From Xylocopilactobacillus apis (GTDB lineage: Bacteria > Bacillota > Bacilli > Lactobacillales > Lactobacillaceae): DNA of 64,000 nt. The position numbers were made by a program, and so were the translations under genes. Positions 18,541-27,047 of this stretch are shown piece after piece. Every line of letters starts with the position of its first letter. Within the stretch, counting starts at the first letter, position 1. The notes beneath the pieces are model-generated. The model saw only the letters and a list, made by a program, of their open reading frames with translations, searched no databases and was not told the DNA's origin. The stretch is from the NCBI RefSeq assembly GCF_033095965.1, contig NZ_AP026801.1, positions 1,074,001-1,138,000 of the forward strand. Direction: 5' to 3'.

Positions 18541-19584
18541 TCAGGCTAGATTCTCAATAAACTCATCTAAGAGGTAATTTCTTCCGCTTCCGGCATATTC
18601 TAGATCAAAAGAAATTCCAATTACATTATGTTTACGAATTCTAAAAGCCTTAACCTGTTGACGATTAACATCTGTAAAAAGAACAAAAGCAATTTTCTTT
18701 ATTTTTTCATTAAAAGGGATTTCATAGTTTGAATCATCTCTTACCTGAGAAACTTCGCCAGTTGATCTTTCAACTACAAATTGAGTTTCATAACGCGGAA
18801 TCTGTTCTTTTTCAAAAGAATTAATTTCAAAAGCTTTAGCAATTAATTCCTGTCCTAACCCAATTCCTAAAATAGAATACTTTTCAGACAAGTCAACTAT
18901 TTCATCAATTAACGATGCTAATTCTGTTACGTTGCCTGGACCGTTAGTAATAATAATTCCCGAAGGATGATAAGAATCAATAGTTTCAACTGAGGAATCG
19001 TGGGGTAAAACCACACAATTGAGCCCTGCTTCAACTAAAGAACGATATAAATTGGTTTTTAAGCCCAAATCTAAAACAACCACCGTTTTTTTGATACCGG
19101 GGATTAAATAAGGTCCCTTTGTAGAAACAAAGTCCGTTAGATTATTAGGATTAACAAAAGCCCTTAATTGATCAAAAGCGTGATCATCTACATAATCGAT
19201 AATCGTTGCATCCATTTCCTTGACGTCTTTAAGATGCTCAATTAATTTATGAACGTTTACGTTATAAATTCCCGGAATGTTTTTCTCTTTTAGATAACGG
19301 TCTAAATTTATGCCTTCTGGGCGGTTAATCGTTAAAAAGCTATTAACAATAAAACCTTTAATGTTTGTTTCTAAGGATTGTAAATCCATGGTTTCAATTT
19401 CTCTAATTCCCACAATCGGATCACTTGAAACAACAATAGATCCAAAATTATGAGGGGTGGTTAAAGATTCCGTAACGTTATTATTAACCAAATTAAATAC
19501 TAGGCGCCCGGTCCCTACCGAATCACTGCCAAATGAATCACCCTCAAAAGTTGATCCATCGTTTAAAATTAAATACTTTTTCAT
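18541..19584 (-). CDS. Degenerate carbamoyl-phosphate synthase small-subunit (CarA) homologue
   Basis: 347 residues, close to CarA length, with both the N-terminal CarA domain (MKKYLILNDGSTFEGDSFGS) and a class I amidotransferase domain (VVVLDLGLKTNLYRSL ... IITNGPGN). The catalytic Cys of GxCLGxQ is Gly242 (GIGLGQE) and the catalytic His of FHPE is Asp327 (FDLE); the Glu329 position is kept. The GHRG and SQNHG stretches are also gone. The spacing between the nucleophile and His sites matches the family, so alignment is secure. It overlaps the pyrR-like gene by 4 bp. Confidence 0.85.
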   Translation of the reverse strand: MKKYLILNDGSTFEGDSFGSDSVGTGRLVFNLVNNNVTESLTTPHNFGSIVVSSDPIVGIREIETMDLQSLETNIKGFIVNSFLTINRPEGINLDRYLKEKNIPGIYNVNVHKLIEHLKDVKEMDATIIDYVDDHAFDQLRAFVNPNNLTDFVSTKGPYLIPGIKKTVVVLDLGLKTNLYRSLVEAGLNCVVLPHDSSVETIDSYHPSGIIITNGPGNVTELASLIDEIVDLSEKYSILGIGLGQELIAKAFEINSFEKEQIPRYETQFVVERSTGEVSQVRDDSNYEIPFNEKIKKIAFVLFTDVNRQQVKAFRIRKHNVIGISFDLEYAGSGRNYLLDEFIENLA

Positions 19585-20057
19585 TTTAGATAAACAGCAT
19601 CTTCTCCATCAAGTTCATTTAAGTGGACTTCTACAAATTCAGATTTTGAAGTAGGTACATTTTTGCCAATGTAATTGGCACCAATTGGCAATTCACGATG
19701 ACCACGATCGATTAAAACCGCCAGTTGAATTGCTTTAGGTTTTCCTAAAGACAAAATTTTATTGATTGCTTGTTCAACTAACCAGCCTTTAGACACAACT
19801 TTAGTTATTAAAATTACAATTTTTTCTTTAACATCAACGTTTTGTTTGATTATTTCATCTAATGTCAAAACCGGAATTGTAACATCTTCCAGATCATTAA
19901 TTGCTCCAGCCAATCTTTTCGCAATTTCATTACCTGCTTCTTCAATGCCAACAAAAATTAAGTTATTTTTGTAATTATTGTTCTCTTCAATTATTTCAAC
20001 CGCAATTCTCGTAATTGAACGTTTTAAAGTAATTGAATTAATTATTTTTTTAACCAT
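19581..20057 (-). CDS. PyrR-like protein lacking the PRPP-binding loop
   Basis: 158 residues versus about 178 for PyrR. Retained: LKRSITRIAVEIIE near the N-terminus and the diagnostic QLAVLIDRGHRELPIGANYIGKNVPTS near the C-terminus. The PRPP loop, normally VDDVLYTGRT, reads ITKVVSKGW (84-92), losing both acidic residues and the Thr-Gly-Arg-Thr. About 20 residues of the flexible arm before it are missing. Uracil phosphoribosyltransferase activity is therefore not expected. RNA binding cannot be excluded because those surfaces partly remain. It is cotranscribed with rluD upstream (3-bp gap) and the carA-like gene downstream. Confidence 0.85.
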   Translation of the reverse strand: MVKKIINSITLKRSITRIAVEIIEENNNYKNNLIFVGIEEAGNEIAKRLAGAINDLEDVTIPVLTLDEIIKQNVDVKEKIVILITKVVSKGWLVEQAINKILSLGKPKAIQLAVLIDRGHRELPIGANYIGKNVPTSKSEFVEVHLNELDGEDAVYLK

Positions 20058-20060
20058 TTT

Positions 20061-20948
20061 TTACTCCAAGGTATTTAAAATTTCTTCAAAATAAGCAGGT
20101 AACGGAGAACTAAAACTAAGAAACTCTTTGGTTCGAGGGTGAATAAATCCCAAGACTCCTGCGTGTAATAACTGGCCATTATGCATTTTGATTGTCTCTT
20201 TTGATCCATATAAGGGATCTCCTACTACGGGATGACCGATATATTTAAGATGAACTCTAATTTGATGAGTACGGCCTGTTTCTAGTTTACAACTTATAAA
20301 AGTAAAATTATCATATCTTTTTTCAACAAAAAAATGAGTTACCGCAGATTTACCACCAGCAATAACCGCTCGCTTAAGCCGATTCTTGGGATCCCGATCA
20401 AGCGGTGCATCGATCGTTCCCTCGTCTTCAGTTATTCTGCCGCTAACTAAAGCATAATATTTGCGAAGAGTTTCTTTCTTTTTAAGCTGATCGCTGAGAC
20501 TTTGCAAGGCTAATTCAGATTTAGCTACCATCAAAAGCCCACTTGTATCTTTATCAATACGATGGACAATTCCCGGTCGAAAAGCATTATCATTTTCAGC
20601 TAAATTAGTGTGATACATTAAAGCATTAACTAAGGTTCCGTGAAAGTGACCGCTGGCTGGGTGAACAACCATGCCAGCTGGCTTATTGACTACAAGAACG
20701 TCATCATCCTCATAAACAATATCGAGTGGGATGTCTTCTGGTTCTGCCTTTAAAGGTGGCCTTTCAACTTCACTAACTTCAATCAAATCACCCTCTTTTG
20801 GCTTAACATTAGCTTTGGTAGATTTACCATTTAATGTAATATTGCCTTCACTAATTAAGCGTTGAATTTGGCTTCTTGAAAGTTCTAATTTCTCATTTAA
20901 AATTTTGTCTAACCGACCGGATTCTTTTGAAATCGAGATTTTATTCAA
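20061..20948 (-). CDS. rluD: RluD-family 23S rRNA pseudouridine synthase
   Basis: 295 residues: an N-terminal S4 RNA-binding domain (about 11-60) and a RsuA/RluD catalytic domain with HRIDKDTSGLL containing catalytic Asp132. The family converts specific uridines of 23S rRNA helix 69 and related sites; the exact target is not determined by sequence alone. It overlaps lspA by 8 bp; the order lspA-rluD-pyrR is common in Lactobacillales. Confidence 0.92.
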   Translation of the reverse strand: MNKISISKESGRLDKILNEKLELSRSQIQRLISEGNITLNGKSTKANVKPKEGDLIEVSEVERPPLKAEPEDIPLDIVYEDDDVLVVNKPAGMVVHPASGHFHGTLVNALMYHTNLAENDNAFRPGIVHRIDKDTSGLLMVAKSELALQSLSDQLKKKETLRKYYALVSGRITEDEGTIDAPLDRDPKNRLKRAVIAGGKSAVTHFFVEKRYDNFTFISCKLETGRTHQIRVHLKYIGHPVVGDPLYGSKETIKMHNGQLLHAGVLGFIHPRTKEFLSFSSPLPAYFEEILNTLE

Positions 20949-21405
20949 CAGTGTTTTCCTTTCCGCTTTGAAAAAGATAAATGATCAAACAAAGAACCCC
21001 GATATTTATTGCCGTATCGGCAAGATTAAAAATAGGAAAATCCATAAATTTAAGCATCAACATATCAATAACCTGTTTTTGAAAAATCCGGTCAATAAAG
21101 TTACCAATCGTCCCACCTAAAATTAATGAAAGTCCCACGTTGAACCATTTACTCTGGTATTTCTTAAAAAATAAAAAGTAAACAGCAAATGGAATAAAAA
21201 TAATCGTAACAATAATAAAAATCCAGGTTTTGCCTTCCCAAAGACTCCAGGCAGCGCCAGAATTTTTAATATTAGTAAGCGAAATAACACCCGGAATCAT
21301 TTTTAATTCAGCACCTGTTGCAATACTTGTTTTCACAAAATATTTCAAGAGCTGATCGAGCAATACCACAACAAAAATGATCAAAGATTTAATTTTATTA
21401 CTCAT
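20941..21405 (-). CDS. lspA: Lipoprotein signal peptidase (signal peptidase II)
   Basis: 154-residue aspartic membrane protease with four helices. Catalytic dyad residues are Asp105 (GNFIDRI) and Asp130 (FNLADTAI); the NSGAAWSL motif is also present. It removes signal peptides of diacylglyceryl-modified lipoproteins such as the one at 57354. It overlaps fhs by one base and rluD by 8. Confidence 0.95.
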   Translation of the reverse strand: MSNKIKSLIIFVVVLLDQLLKYFVKTSIATGAELKMIPGVISLTNIKNSGAAWSLWEGKTWIFIIVTIIFIPFAVYFLFFKKYQSKWFNVGLSLILGGTIGNFIDRIFQKQVIDMLMLKFMDFPIFNLADTAINIGVLCLIIYLFQSGKENTVE

Positions 21406-23060
21406 TAAACCGGTCCAGTAATATTTCCGTCTTGATCAAGATCAATGTTAAGAGCCTCAGGTTCCTTTGGAAGTCCCGGCATAGTTAAAATCTTGCCAGT
21501 ATAAACAACAATGAAGCCGGCACCAAGTTTTGGCTTAATGTCTCTGATGTGTAATGTAAAACCGCGTGGTGCACCAAGAACATTTGCATCATCACTAAAA
21601 GACTGTGGCGTTTTGGCAATACAAATTGGCAGCTGATCCCAATGATTATCTTTTAGCTGTTTAATTGCCTTTTTAGCAGCTGTACTATATTCAACTTGCT
21701 CAGAGCGATAAACTTTTTTGGCCACTTTTTCAATTTTTTCTTCGAGAGTATCGTTTAATTCATAGAATCGTTTAACTTTTTCAGGTTTTTCTTCAACTAA
21801 GGAGTGAACAATTTCAGCGAGATCTTTACCACCGGCAGCTCCTTTTTCGTAAGTTTCACAAATTGCCCATTTAAATTGATCTTGATCTAAAAGTTCAGTT
21901 AACGCTTTAAATTCATCATCTGTATCAGTGTAAAATTTGTTGATGCCAACTACTACTTTGATGCCCGTACTAGTCAAATTTTGAATGTGCTGCTGTAAAT
22001 TAGCATATCCTTTTTTGACATCGTCAATATTCTCTTCAAGAATTTGATCCATTGAGCCTTGGACTTGGAACTTCAAAGAACGGATACTAGCAACGATAAC
22101 AATCACTTTTGGAGTGACTTCTAATTTACGAGAAACAAGATCAATAAACTTCTCTGCTCCGAGGTCAGAACCAAATCCTGCTTCAGTAATTGCATAGTCA
22201 CCATATTTTAATGCTAATTTGGTTGCTAAAATGCTATTAGCACCGTGCGCAATATTTGCAAATGGTCCTCCGTGAACAAACGCTGGATTATGATCGAGCG
22301 TTTGAACTAAATTAGGACGTATTGCACTCGATAAAATAGCAGCCACTGGTCCGACAAATCCTAATTCTTTAACTGTGACGGGATTTCCTTCATACGTATA
22401 GCCAACTAAGATCTTGCCAATTCGCTCTTTAAGATCAACATAATCTTTCGCTAAACAAAGGATCGCCATCAACTCACTGGCAGCGGTAATTTCAAACTGA
22501 TCTGGTCTGATAACTCCGTTTACTTTACTGCCAAGACCAATAATAGTTTCTCTTAAAGCACGATCATTAACGTCTAAAATTCGCGTGAAAATGATTGATT
22601 TTGGATCCAATTGATGAGGATTTCCCTGATAAATATCGTTATCAATAAGAGCTGCTAAAGTATTATTGGCAATTTGGAGAGCGTGGAAATCACCAGTAAA
22701 ATGTAAATCAATTTCTGCACGAGGAACAATTTGTGAGTATCCCCCGCCGGTTGCTCCGCCTTTTCGTCCCATTACTGGTCCCATAGAAGGCTCGCGCAAG
22801 GCTAAAACGGTCTTATAGCCTAAAGAATTCATGGCGTCAGCGAGTCCAATTGAAAGAGTCGTTTTTCCTTCGCCTGCTGGTGTTGAATTCATCGCCGTAA
22901 CTAGAATTAATTTATCATTCTTAACGCTTTGCGATGGAATCTTTACTTTAGCAATATAATTGCCATAAGGTTCATAATCTTCTCTTTCAATTCCAAGTTC
23001 AGTACAGATTTTCTCGATTGGTTCTTTTTTTGCCTCACGGGCAATTTTTAATTCATCCAA
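21405..23060 (-). CDS. fhs: Formate-tetrahydrofolate ligase
   Basis: 551 residues, full length. The P-loop TPAGEGKTT lies near residue 60, followed by REPSMGPVMGRKGGATGGGYSQ and HFTGDFHA. It makes 10-formyl-THF from formate, THF and ATP for purine and formyl-Met synthesis. A Shine-Dalgarno (AGGAGTTG) precedes the ATG. It is upstream of lspA in the same run of minus-strand genes. Confidence 0.96.
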   Translation of the reverse strand: MDELKIAREAKKEPIEKICTELGIEREDYEPYGNYIAKVKIPSQSVKNDKLILVTAMNSTPAGEGKTTLSIGLADAMNSLGYKTVLALREPSMGPVMGRKGGATGGGYSQIVPRAEIDLHFTGDFHALQIANNTLAALIDNDIYQGNPHQLDPKSIIFTRILDVNDRALRETIIGLGSKVNGVIRPDQFEITAASELMAILCLAKDYVDLKERIGKILVGYTYEGNPVTVKELGFVGPVAAILSSAIRPNLVQTLDHNPAFVHGGPFANIAHGANSILATKLALKYGDYAITEAGFGSDLGAEKFIDLVSRKLEVTPKVIVIVASIRSLKFQVQGSMDQILEENIDDVKKGYANLQQHIQNLTSTGIKVVVGINKFYTDTDDEFKALTELLDQDQFKWAICETYEKGAAGGKDLAEIVHSLVEEKPEKVKRFYELNDTLEEKIEKVAKKVYRSEQVEYSTAAKKAIKQLKDNHWDQLPICIAKTPQSFSDDANVLGAPRGFTLHIRDIKPKLGAGFIVVYTGKILTMPGLPKEPEALNIDLDQDGNITGPV

Positions 23061-23074
23061 ATTAACAACTCCTT

Positions 23075-23461
23075 TTATTTTTGTTCAAAAAATTGATCGA
23101 AAACTTTATTTTGTTTTGATTCAATGATTTTGATTTTTTGACTCTTAAAAAAACTTTTAAGCGAACTAAGATCTTCTTTTTTAAAATATAAGCACCATGA
23201 ATCATCTTTAAATTTGATAATCATATATTTCTGATAAAAAACAACCTCAGCTAAATTAGAAAAAACTTCTTCTTTAGTTACCCACTGATACAAACTGTAT
23301 TTGGTAATTTTTTCTTCATCAGTATTAATTACCATTGAATAGCGTGTAGCTTCAATAAAAGACAGGACAATAAATACAATTAAAAAGGCAACTGTCGGCC
23401 AATTTAAATACGTATATTCCATTTGAAAAACAAATGAAATAAATAAAAAAATACTGATCAC
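23075..23461 (-). CDS. Small membrane protein, possibly EbsA-like; 5' end uncertain
   Basis: At least 128 residues from a GTG at 23461, with two N-terminal hydrophobic helices and a cytosolic basic/acidic C-terminal part (KFKDDSWCLYFKKEDLSSLKSFF). The GTG has no Shine-Dalgarno, and the frame stays open upstream to a TAG near 23574, encoding plausible extra sequence (IIKFNYRPSLPLQIFHWA) but without ATG/GTG/TTG. The layout resembles EbsA-family proteins of lactic acid bacteria; this is a weak assignment. It is 14 bp upstream of fhs. Confidence 0.5.
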   Translation of the reverse strand: MISIFLFISFVFQMEYTYLNWPTVAFLIVFIVLSFIEATRYSMVINTDEEKITKYSLYQWVTKEEVFSNLAEVVFYQKYMIIKFKDDSWCLYFKKEDLSSLKSFFKSQKIKIIESKQNKVFDQFFEQK

Positions 23462-23603
23462 TGCCCAATGAAATATTTGTAGTGGTAAACTAGGACGATA
23501 ATTAAATTTGATAATACACCTGCTTTGCTTATGTAAAAATGATAAATTTATTTTACAATAAATAAAGTTCTAAGAAAAATTTACAATCAGGGAAGAAAAA
23601 ATA

Positions 23604-25055
23604 GTGCGGATATTCATTTATGTTTTAATTGCCATTGTGCTTATCAATACAATCCTTTCAATATTTGTTGTCATGCGTACGCCTAGAGATATTGCTGCAA
23701 CTTGGGCCTGGTTATTGGTTTTAATATTACTGCCGGTTGTAGGATTAACCCTTTACATGTTTTTCGGACGTGGGATGTCTAAAACTAAAATCAGCCGAAT
23801 TCAAGACAGCTACTCGCAAGGTATCAGCAATGCACTAGACAGACAAAAAGCCTTAATCACCAAAAAAAGTCATAAATTTCCAGCTGACATTGAACAGCTC
23901 GTAAACCTATTCTTTAGTTTAAATGCCTCGCCAGTTTTAACATCTGAAAAGCCTCAAATCTTTACTAAAAGTAAAGATTTCTTCGATGAACTTTTTGAAC
24001 TCATTGACGGAGCAGAAGAATCAATATACGTTGAATTTTACACTATTTACGCTGATAAAGTTGGACATAAATTCCGTGACGCCTTGATTAAAAAAGTCCA
24101 GCAAGGCGTTAAAGTTTACGTAATCTATGATGGCTGGGGGTCAATGGGAGTTTTTCGTCACTTCTGGCTCCCGCTTCGAAAAGCCGGAGGAAATGTTGAA
24201 CTCTTCTTCTCTTCCCGTTATGTTATCACTGATTTTCGTTTAAATTATCGAAATCACCGTAAAATTGTCGTTGTTGATGAAAAAGTCGGATTAATTGGCG
24301 GTTTTAATATTGGAGATCAGTATCTAGGTCTTAAAAAGAAGTTTGGTAACTGGCGGGACACTCATATTCTCGTAGAAGGTGAAGCCGTTCGAGCTCTGAC
24401 TGTTAGATTTATTATGGATTATAATGCAACCGTTGATCGTAAAAAATGGCTTGAGTATCCTCAAATTATTTCAACGCACGAAATTGCCAATCCAATTAGT
24501 AGAAGTAACACTTATATGCAGTTAGTCACGAGCGGTCCTGATGAAAGGATTGACCAAATTGAAATGGGATTAATTAAATTAGTTTCAACAGCCAAAAAGA
24601 GAATTTGGCTCCAGACTCCTTATTTGGTACCAAGCGACAGTTTCTCCGATGCTCTTGTCAGTGCTGCTAAATCAGGCATTGACGTGAGAATCATGATTCC
24701 AAGTTTTCCCGATCATCCATTTATTTATCGTGCAACCCAATATTATGCTAAATATTTTTATGATATTGGAGTTAAAATCTATATTTACAACAACGGATTT
24801 CTCCACGCTAAAACCTCAATTTTTGACGATATGGTGTCAACAATTGGTTCGGCAAATATCGATATTCGTTCTTTTAAGCTAAACTTTGAAGCAACTGAAT
24901 TTATTTACGGCGAAAAGTTCAATGATGAACTTGCAAAAACATTCTTAGATGATATTAAAGAATGTACTGAATTAAATGACGAAGTTATAAATAATCAGAG
25001 TGGTTGGGAGCATTTCAAGCAAGACTTTTCAAGACTATTGTCACCAATTCTTTAA
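23604..25055 (+). CDS. cls: Cardiolipin synthase
   Basis: 483 residues: two N-terminal membrane helices (about 1-20 and 32-54) and two phospholipase-D HKD motifs, NHRKIVVVDEKVGLIGG near 217 and HAKTSIFDDMVSTIGS near 395. It condenses two phosphatidylglycerols into cardiolipin at the membrane. The start is GTG (23604) preceded by GGGAAG. Its 3' end overlaps the convergent RNA methyltransferase gene by 4 bp with no terminator. Confidence 0.95.
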   Translation: MRIFIYVLIAIVLINTILSIFVVMRTPRDIAATWAWLLVLILLPVVGLTLYMFFGRGMSKTKISRIQDSYSQGISNALDRQKALITKKSHKFPADIEQLVNLFFSLNASPVLTSEKPQIFTKSKDFFDELFELIDGAEESIYVEFYTIYADKVGHKFRDALIKKVQQGVKVYVIYDGWGSMGVFRHFWLPLRKAGGNVELFFSSRYVITDFRLNYRNHRKIVVVDEKVGLIGGFNIGDQYLGLKKKFGNWRDTHILVEGEAVRALTVRFIMDYNATVDRKKWLEYPQIISTHEIANPISRSNTYMQLVTSGPDERIDQIEMGLIKLVSTAKKRIWLQTPYLVPSDSFSDALVSAAKSGIDVRIMIPSFPDHPFIYRATQYYAKYFYDIGVKIYIYNNGFLHAKTSIFDDMVSTIGSANIDIRSFKLNFEATEFIYGEKFNDELAKTFLDDIKECTELNDEVINNQSGWEHFKQDFSRLLSPIL

Positions 25056-26167
25056 TTTTCACCCCAAAATTGGAAGTAATCGGTTCTAATTGCCCCGTTA
25101 AATAACTTCCTTTTTTTTGTGGCTTTCATCCCATAGTAATCTTCAAAATCTAAATCACTTGTAATCACATATTTGCTCCATTTATCGAGCGGAATAAATT
25201 TCTTGCCCATTTGGCGGTAAAGTTCTTTTGCCTGCGATTCTTCTCCCATTCTTTTACCATATGGAGGATTAACGATAATAACCCCTTTTTCATTTGGCAG
25301 GTCTAAATCACGAAGAGCAATCTGTTTAAAATGAATTAAATTATAAATTCCTGCTCCGTGCGCATTTTGCTCACTCATAGAAATCATATTCTGATCAATA
25401 TCACTAGCTGATATTTCTAATTTAACACTGCGGTCGATTGCTTCTTTGGCTGCTTTTTTCTGATCTTCTAAAATTTTAGAATCAACATCGTCAAAATGAT
25501 TGAATAAAAAATCTCTCTTTAGACCAGGAGCAATATTAGCACCGATTAAAGCTGCTTCAATTGCTAATGTCCCAGAACCTGTCATCGGATCAACAAATGG
25601 TAGGTCCGGATGCCAATTAGTTAACATGATTAAACTAGCTGCCATGTTTTCTTTAAGCGGGGCGACACCTTTCTCGATTCGGTATCCGCGTTTAAAAAGA
25701 CTGTCTCCGGTAGTATCTAAGAGAACCTCAGCCTTGTTTTTTTCAAAACGGATACTAAGACTGTACACTGCTCCAGATTCTGGTAATCTTCCTGAACGAT
25801 GATAGATCTTCTGCAATTTTTTGATAATTGCACGTTTTGTAATTGCTTGGATATCTGAAAGACTAAATAGTTTTGATAATTTGCTTTTCGCATTGACAAT
25901 AATTTGACCATTTAAAGGAATTATCTCTTCCCAAGACATTTCAAAAATTTTATCAAATAATTCTTCAAAAGAATGCGCTTTAAATTCCTTTAAAACGATC
26001 TGAATTCGATCTGCACTTCGAAGCCAAAGATTCGTTTTAGCAACGTCTTCATATTCTCCTTCAAAGTAAATTTTGCCATTTTCTGGTTTAGGATCGTATC
26101 CTAAATCAATTAGTTCTCTTTTCGTAATTGATTCGATGCCGCTAGCTACATTTGCTACTAATTTCAT
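25052..26167 (-). CDS. THUMP-domain rRNA (guanine-N2) methyltransferase, RlmL/YpsC type
   Basis: 371 residues: a ferredoxin-like/THUMP RNA-binding N-terminus (about 1-155), then a Rossmann SAM methyltransferase with MTGSGTLAIEAAL and the catalytic NPPYG (IIVNPPYGKRMG). Gene order gpsB-rnpB-this gene matches ypsB-rnpB-ypsC in Bacillus. It probably modifies 23S rRNA; the nucleotide is inferred from the family. Confidence 0.9.
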   Translation of the reverse strand: MKLVANVASGIESITKRELIDLGYDPKPENGKIYFEGEYEDVAKTNLWLRSADRIQIVLKEFKAHSFEELFDKIFEMSWEEIIPLNGQIIVNAKSKLSKLFSLSDIQAITKRAIIKKLQKIYHRSGRLPESGAVYSLSIRFEKNKAEVLLDTTGDSLFKRGYRIEKGVAPLKENMAASLIMLTNWHPDLPFVDPMTGSGTLAIEAALIGANIAPGLKRDFLFNHFDDVDSKILEDQKKAAKEAIDRSVKLEISASDIDQNMISMSEQNAHGAGIYNLIHFKQIALRDLDLPNEKGVIIVNPPYGKRMGEESQAKELYRQMGKKFIPLDKWSKYVITSDLDFEDYYGMKATKKRKLFNGAIRTDYFQFWGEN

Positions 26168-26184
26168 TATTTCCTCTTTATCTA

Positions 26185-26215
26185 TAAAAAAAACCTAGGT
26201 CGCAAAAACCTAGGT
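26185..26215 (-). terminator. Terminator of rnpB
   Basis: On the minus strand ACCTAGGT, a 7-nt loop and ACCTAGGT, followed by a run of T. It lies between the 3' end of rnpB and the methyltransferase start. Confidence 0.85.
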
Positions 26216-26221
26216 ACTGAA

Positions 26222-26590
26222 GTGCAAACTTCTATAAGCCATGTTCTGTTCAAAAAACATCCCAGTTAGATGTTTTCTTCGGTAATCATCTGTCTTCGCT
26301 TTAGCGATATCGACCTAAGTTTAATTCCTCGATCAATATGCCCCTACCGTAGTTTGGGTTGCTCACTCGTGGGGTTTACCCGTTCCACTTATAAATTTCT
26401 TTATAACTCGTCTCTGTGGCACTTTATGGAGGTCTGCATAGATAAAATCCTTAGCAGACTTATCCGCCGTTACATAGAAATGTACCTTGACTTATTGGGT
26501 CAAGCACGAACACTATTCGCATTTCAGCGAATGTGAGCATGGACTTTCCTCAGCCAGCATCAGCTAACCGCGATTACCCAAAGTCTGCAC
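26222..26590 (-). ncRNA. rnpB: RNase P RNA, class B
   Basis: About 369 nt. P1 is formed by GTGCAGACTT at the 5' end and AAGTTTGCAC at the 3' end (10 pairs). Conserved blocks are present: GAGGAAAGTCCATGCTC, GTGCCACAGAGACGA, GTGGAACGGGTAAACCCC and ACAGAACATGGCTTATAGA. This is the catalytic RNA for tRNA 5' maturation. The promoter must lie in the 3' end of gpsB. A terminator follows at 26185-26215. Confidence 0.95.
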
Positions 26591-26610
26591 AAATGAATAT
26601 GATAATATAA

Positions 26611-26982
26611 TTAATCAGAATTATCCAGTTTCAGACCGAAAACTTTTCTTTCAAGATTAGAAATTCTCTTTAAAATATCATAATTTGTGACCGCACTATT
26701 TTTGTTCATGCCGCCTGTTTGTTTAGCAACGGTCAATTGTTTGCTTAATTCATCAGCTCTACGAATTAAGCGTTGATTCTCACGGGTCAGCCGATCAACT
26801 TCCTGAATATAATTTTCATAGTCTTTAATGACATCATCTAAAAACTCATTAACCTGATCTTTATCAAAACCACGTAATCTGGTATCAAAATTTTTATCGG
26901 CGATTTCGCGGGGATTTAGTTTAATAGAAAATTCATTCTCTGTTTCTGAACGATTTTGACTTGTCTCTTGCATATTATCCAA
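26611..26982 (-). CDS. gpsB: Cell-division regulator GpsB (DivIVA family)
   Basis: 123 residues. The DivIVA-type N-terminal domain has the motif LNPREIADKNFDTRLRGFDKDQVNEFLDDV, then a coiled coil (about 55-88) and a short C-terminal helix (NYDILKRISNLERKVFG). It shuttles between septum and side wall and binds PBPs. The start is TTG (26980-26982) because GAGG lies 7 nt upstream; the internal ATG is too far from it. Confidence 0.93.
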   Translation of the reverse strand: MDNMQETSQNRSETENEFSIKLNPREIADKNFDTRLRGFDKDQVNEFLDDVIKDYENYIQEVDRLTRENQRLIRRADELSKQLTVAKQTGGMNKNSAVTNYDILKRISNLERKVFGLKLDNSD

Positions 26983-27014
26983 TCTATTACCTCTACATAT
27001 TCAATCCTAAAAGA

Positions 27015-27043
27015 ATTATATCAAAGCTAGAGTTCATTGTTAA
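27015..27043 (-). promoter_or_regulatory. Promoter of gpsB
   Basis: Minus strand TTAACA (27038-27043), 17 bp, TATAAT (27015-27020) with an extended TGA before the -10 box. Confidence 0.8.
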
Positions 27044-27047
27044 CTAA

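Noticed and set aside
16547-20057. A normal PyrR-controlled carbamoyl-phosphate synthase operon
   Set aside because: Active-site residues of all three proteins are missing and CarB is 400 residues short.
26270-26536. An 88-residue plus-strand reading frame
   Set aside because: It lies wholly antisense to rnpB, has no Shine-Dalgarno and no coding character.
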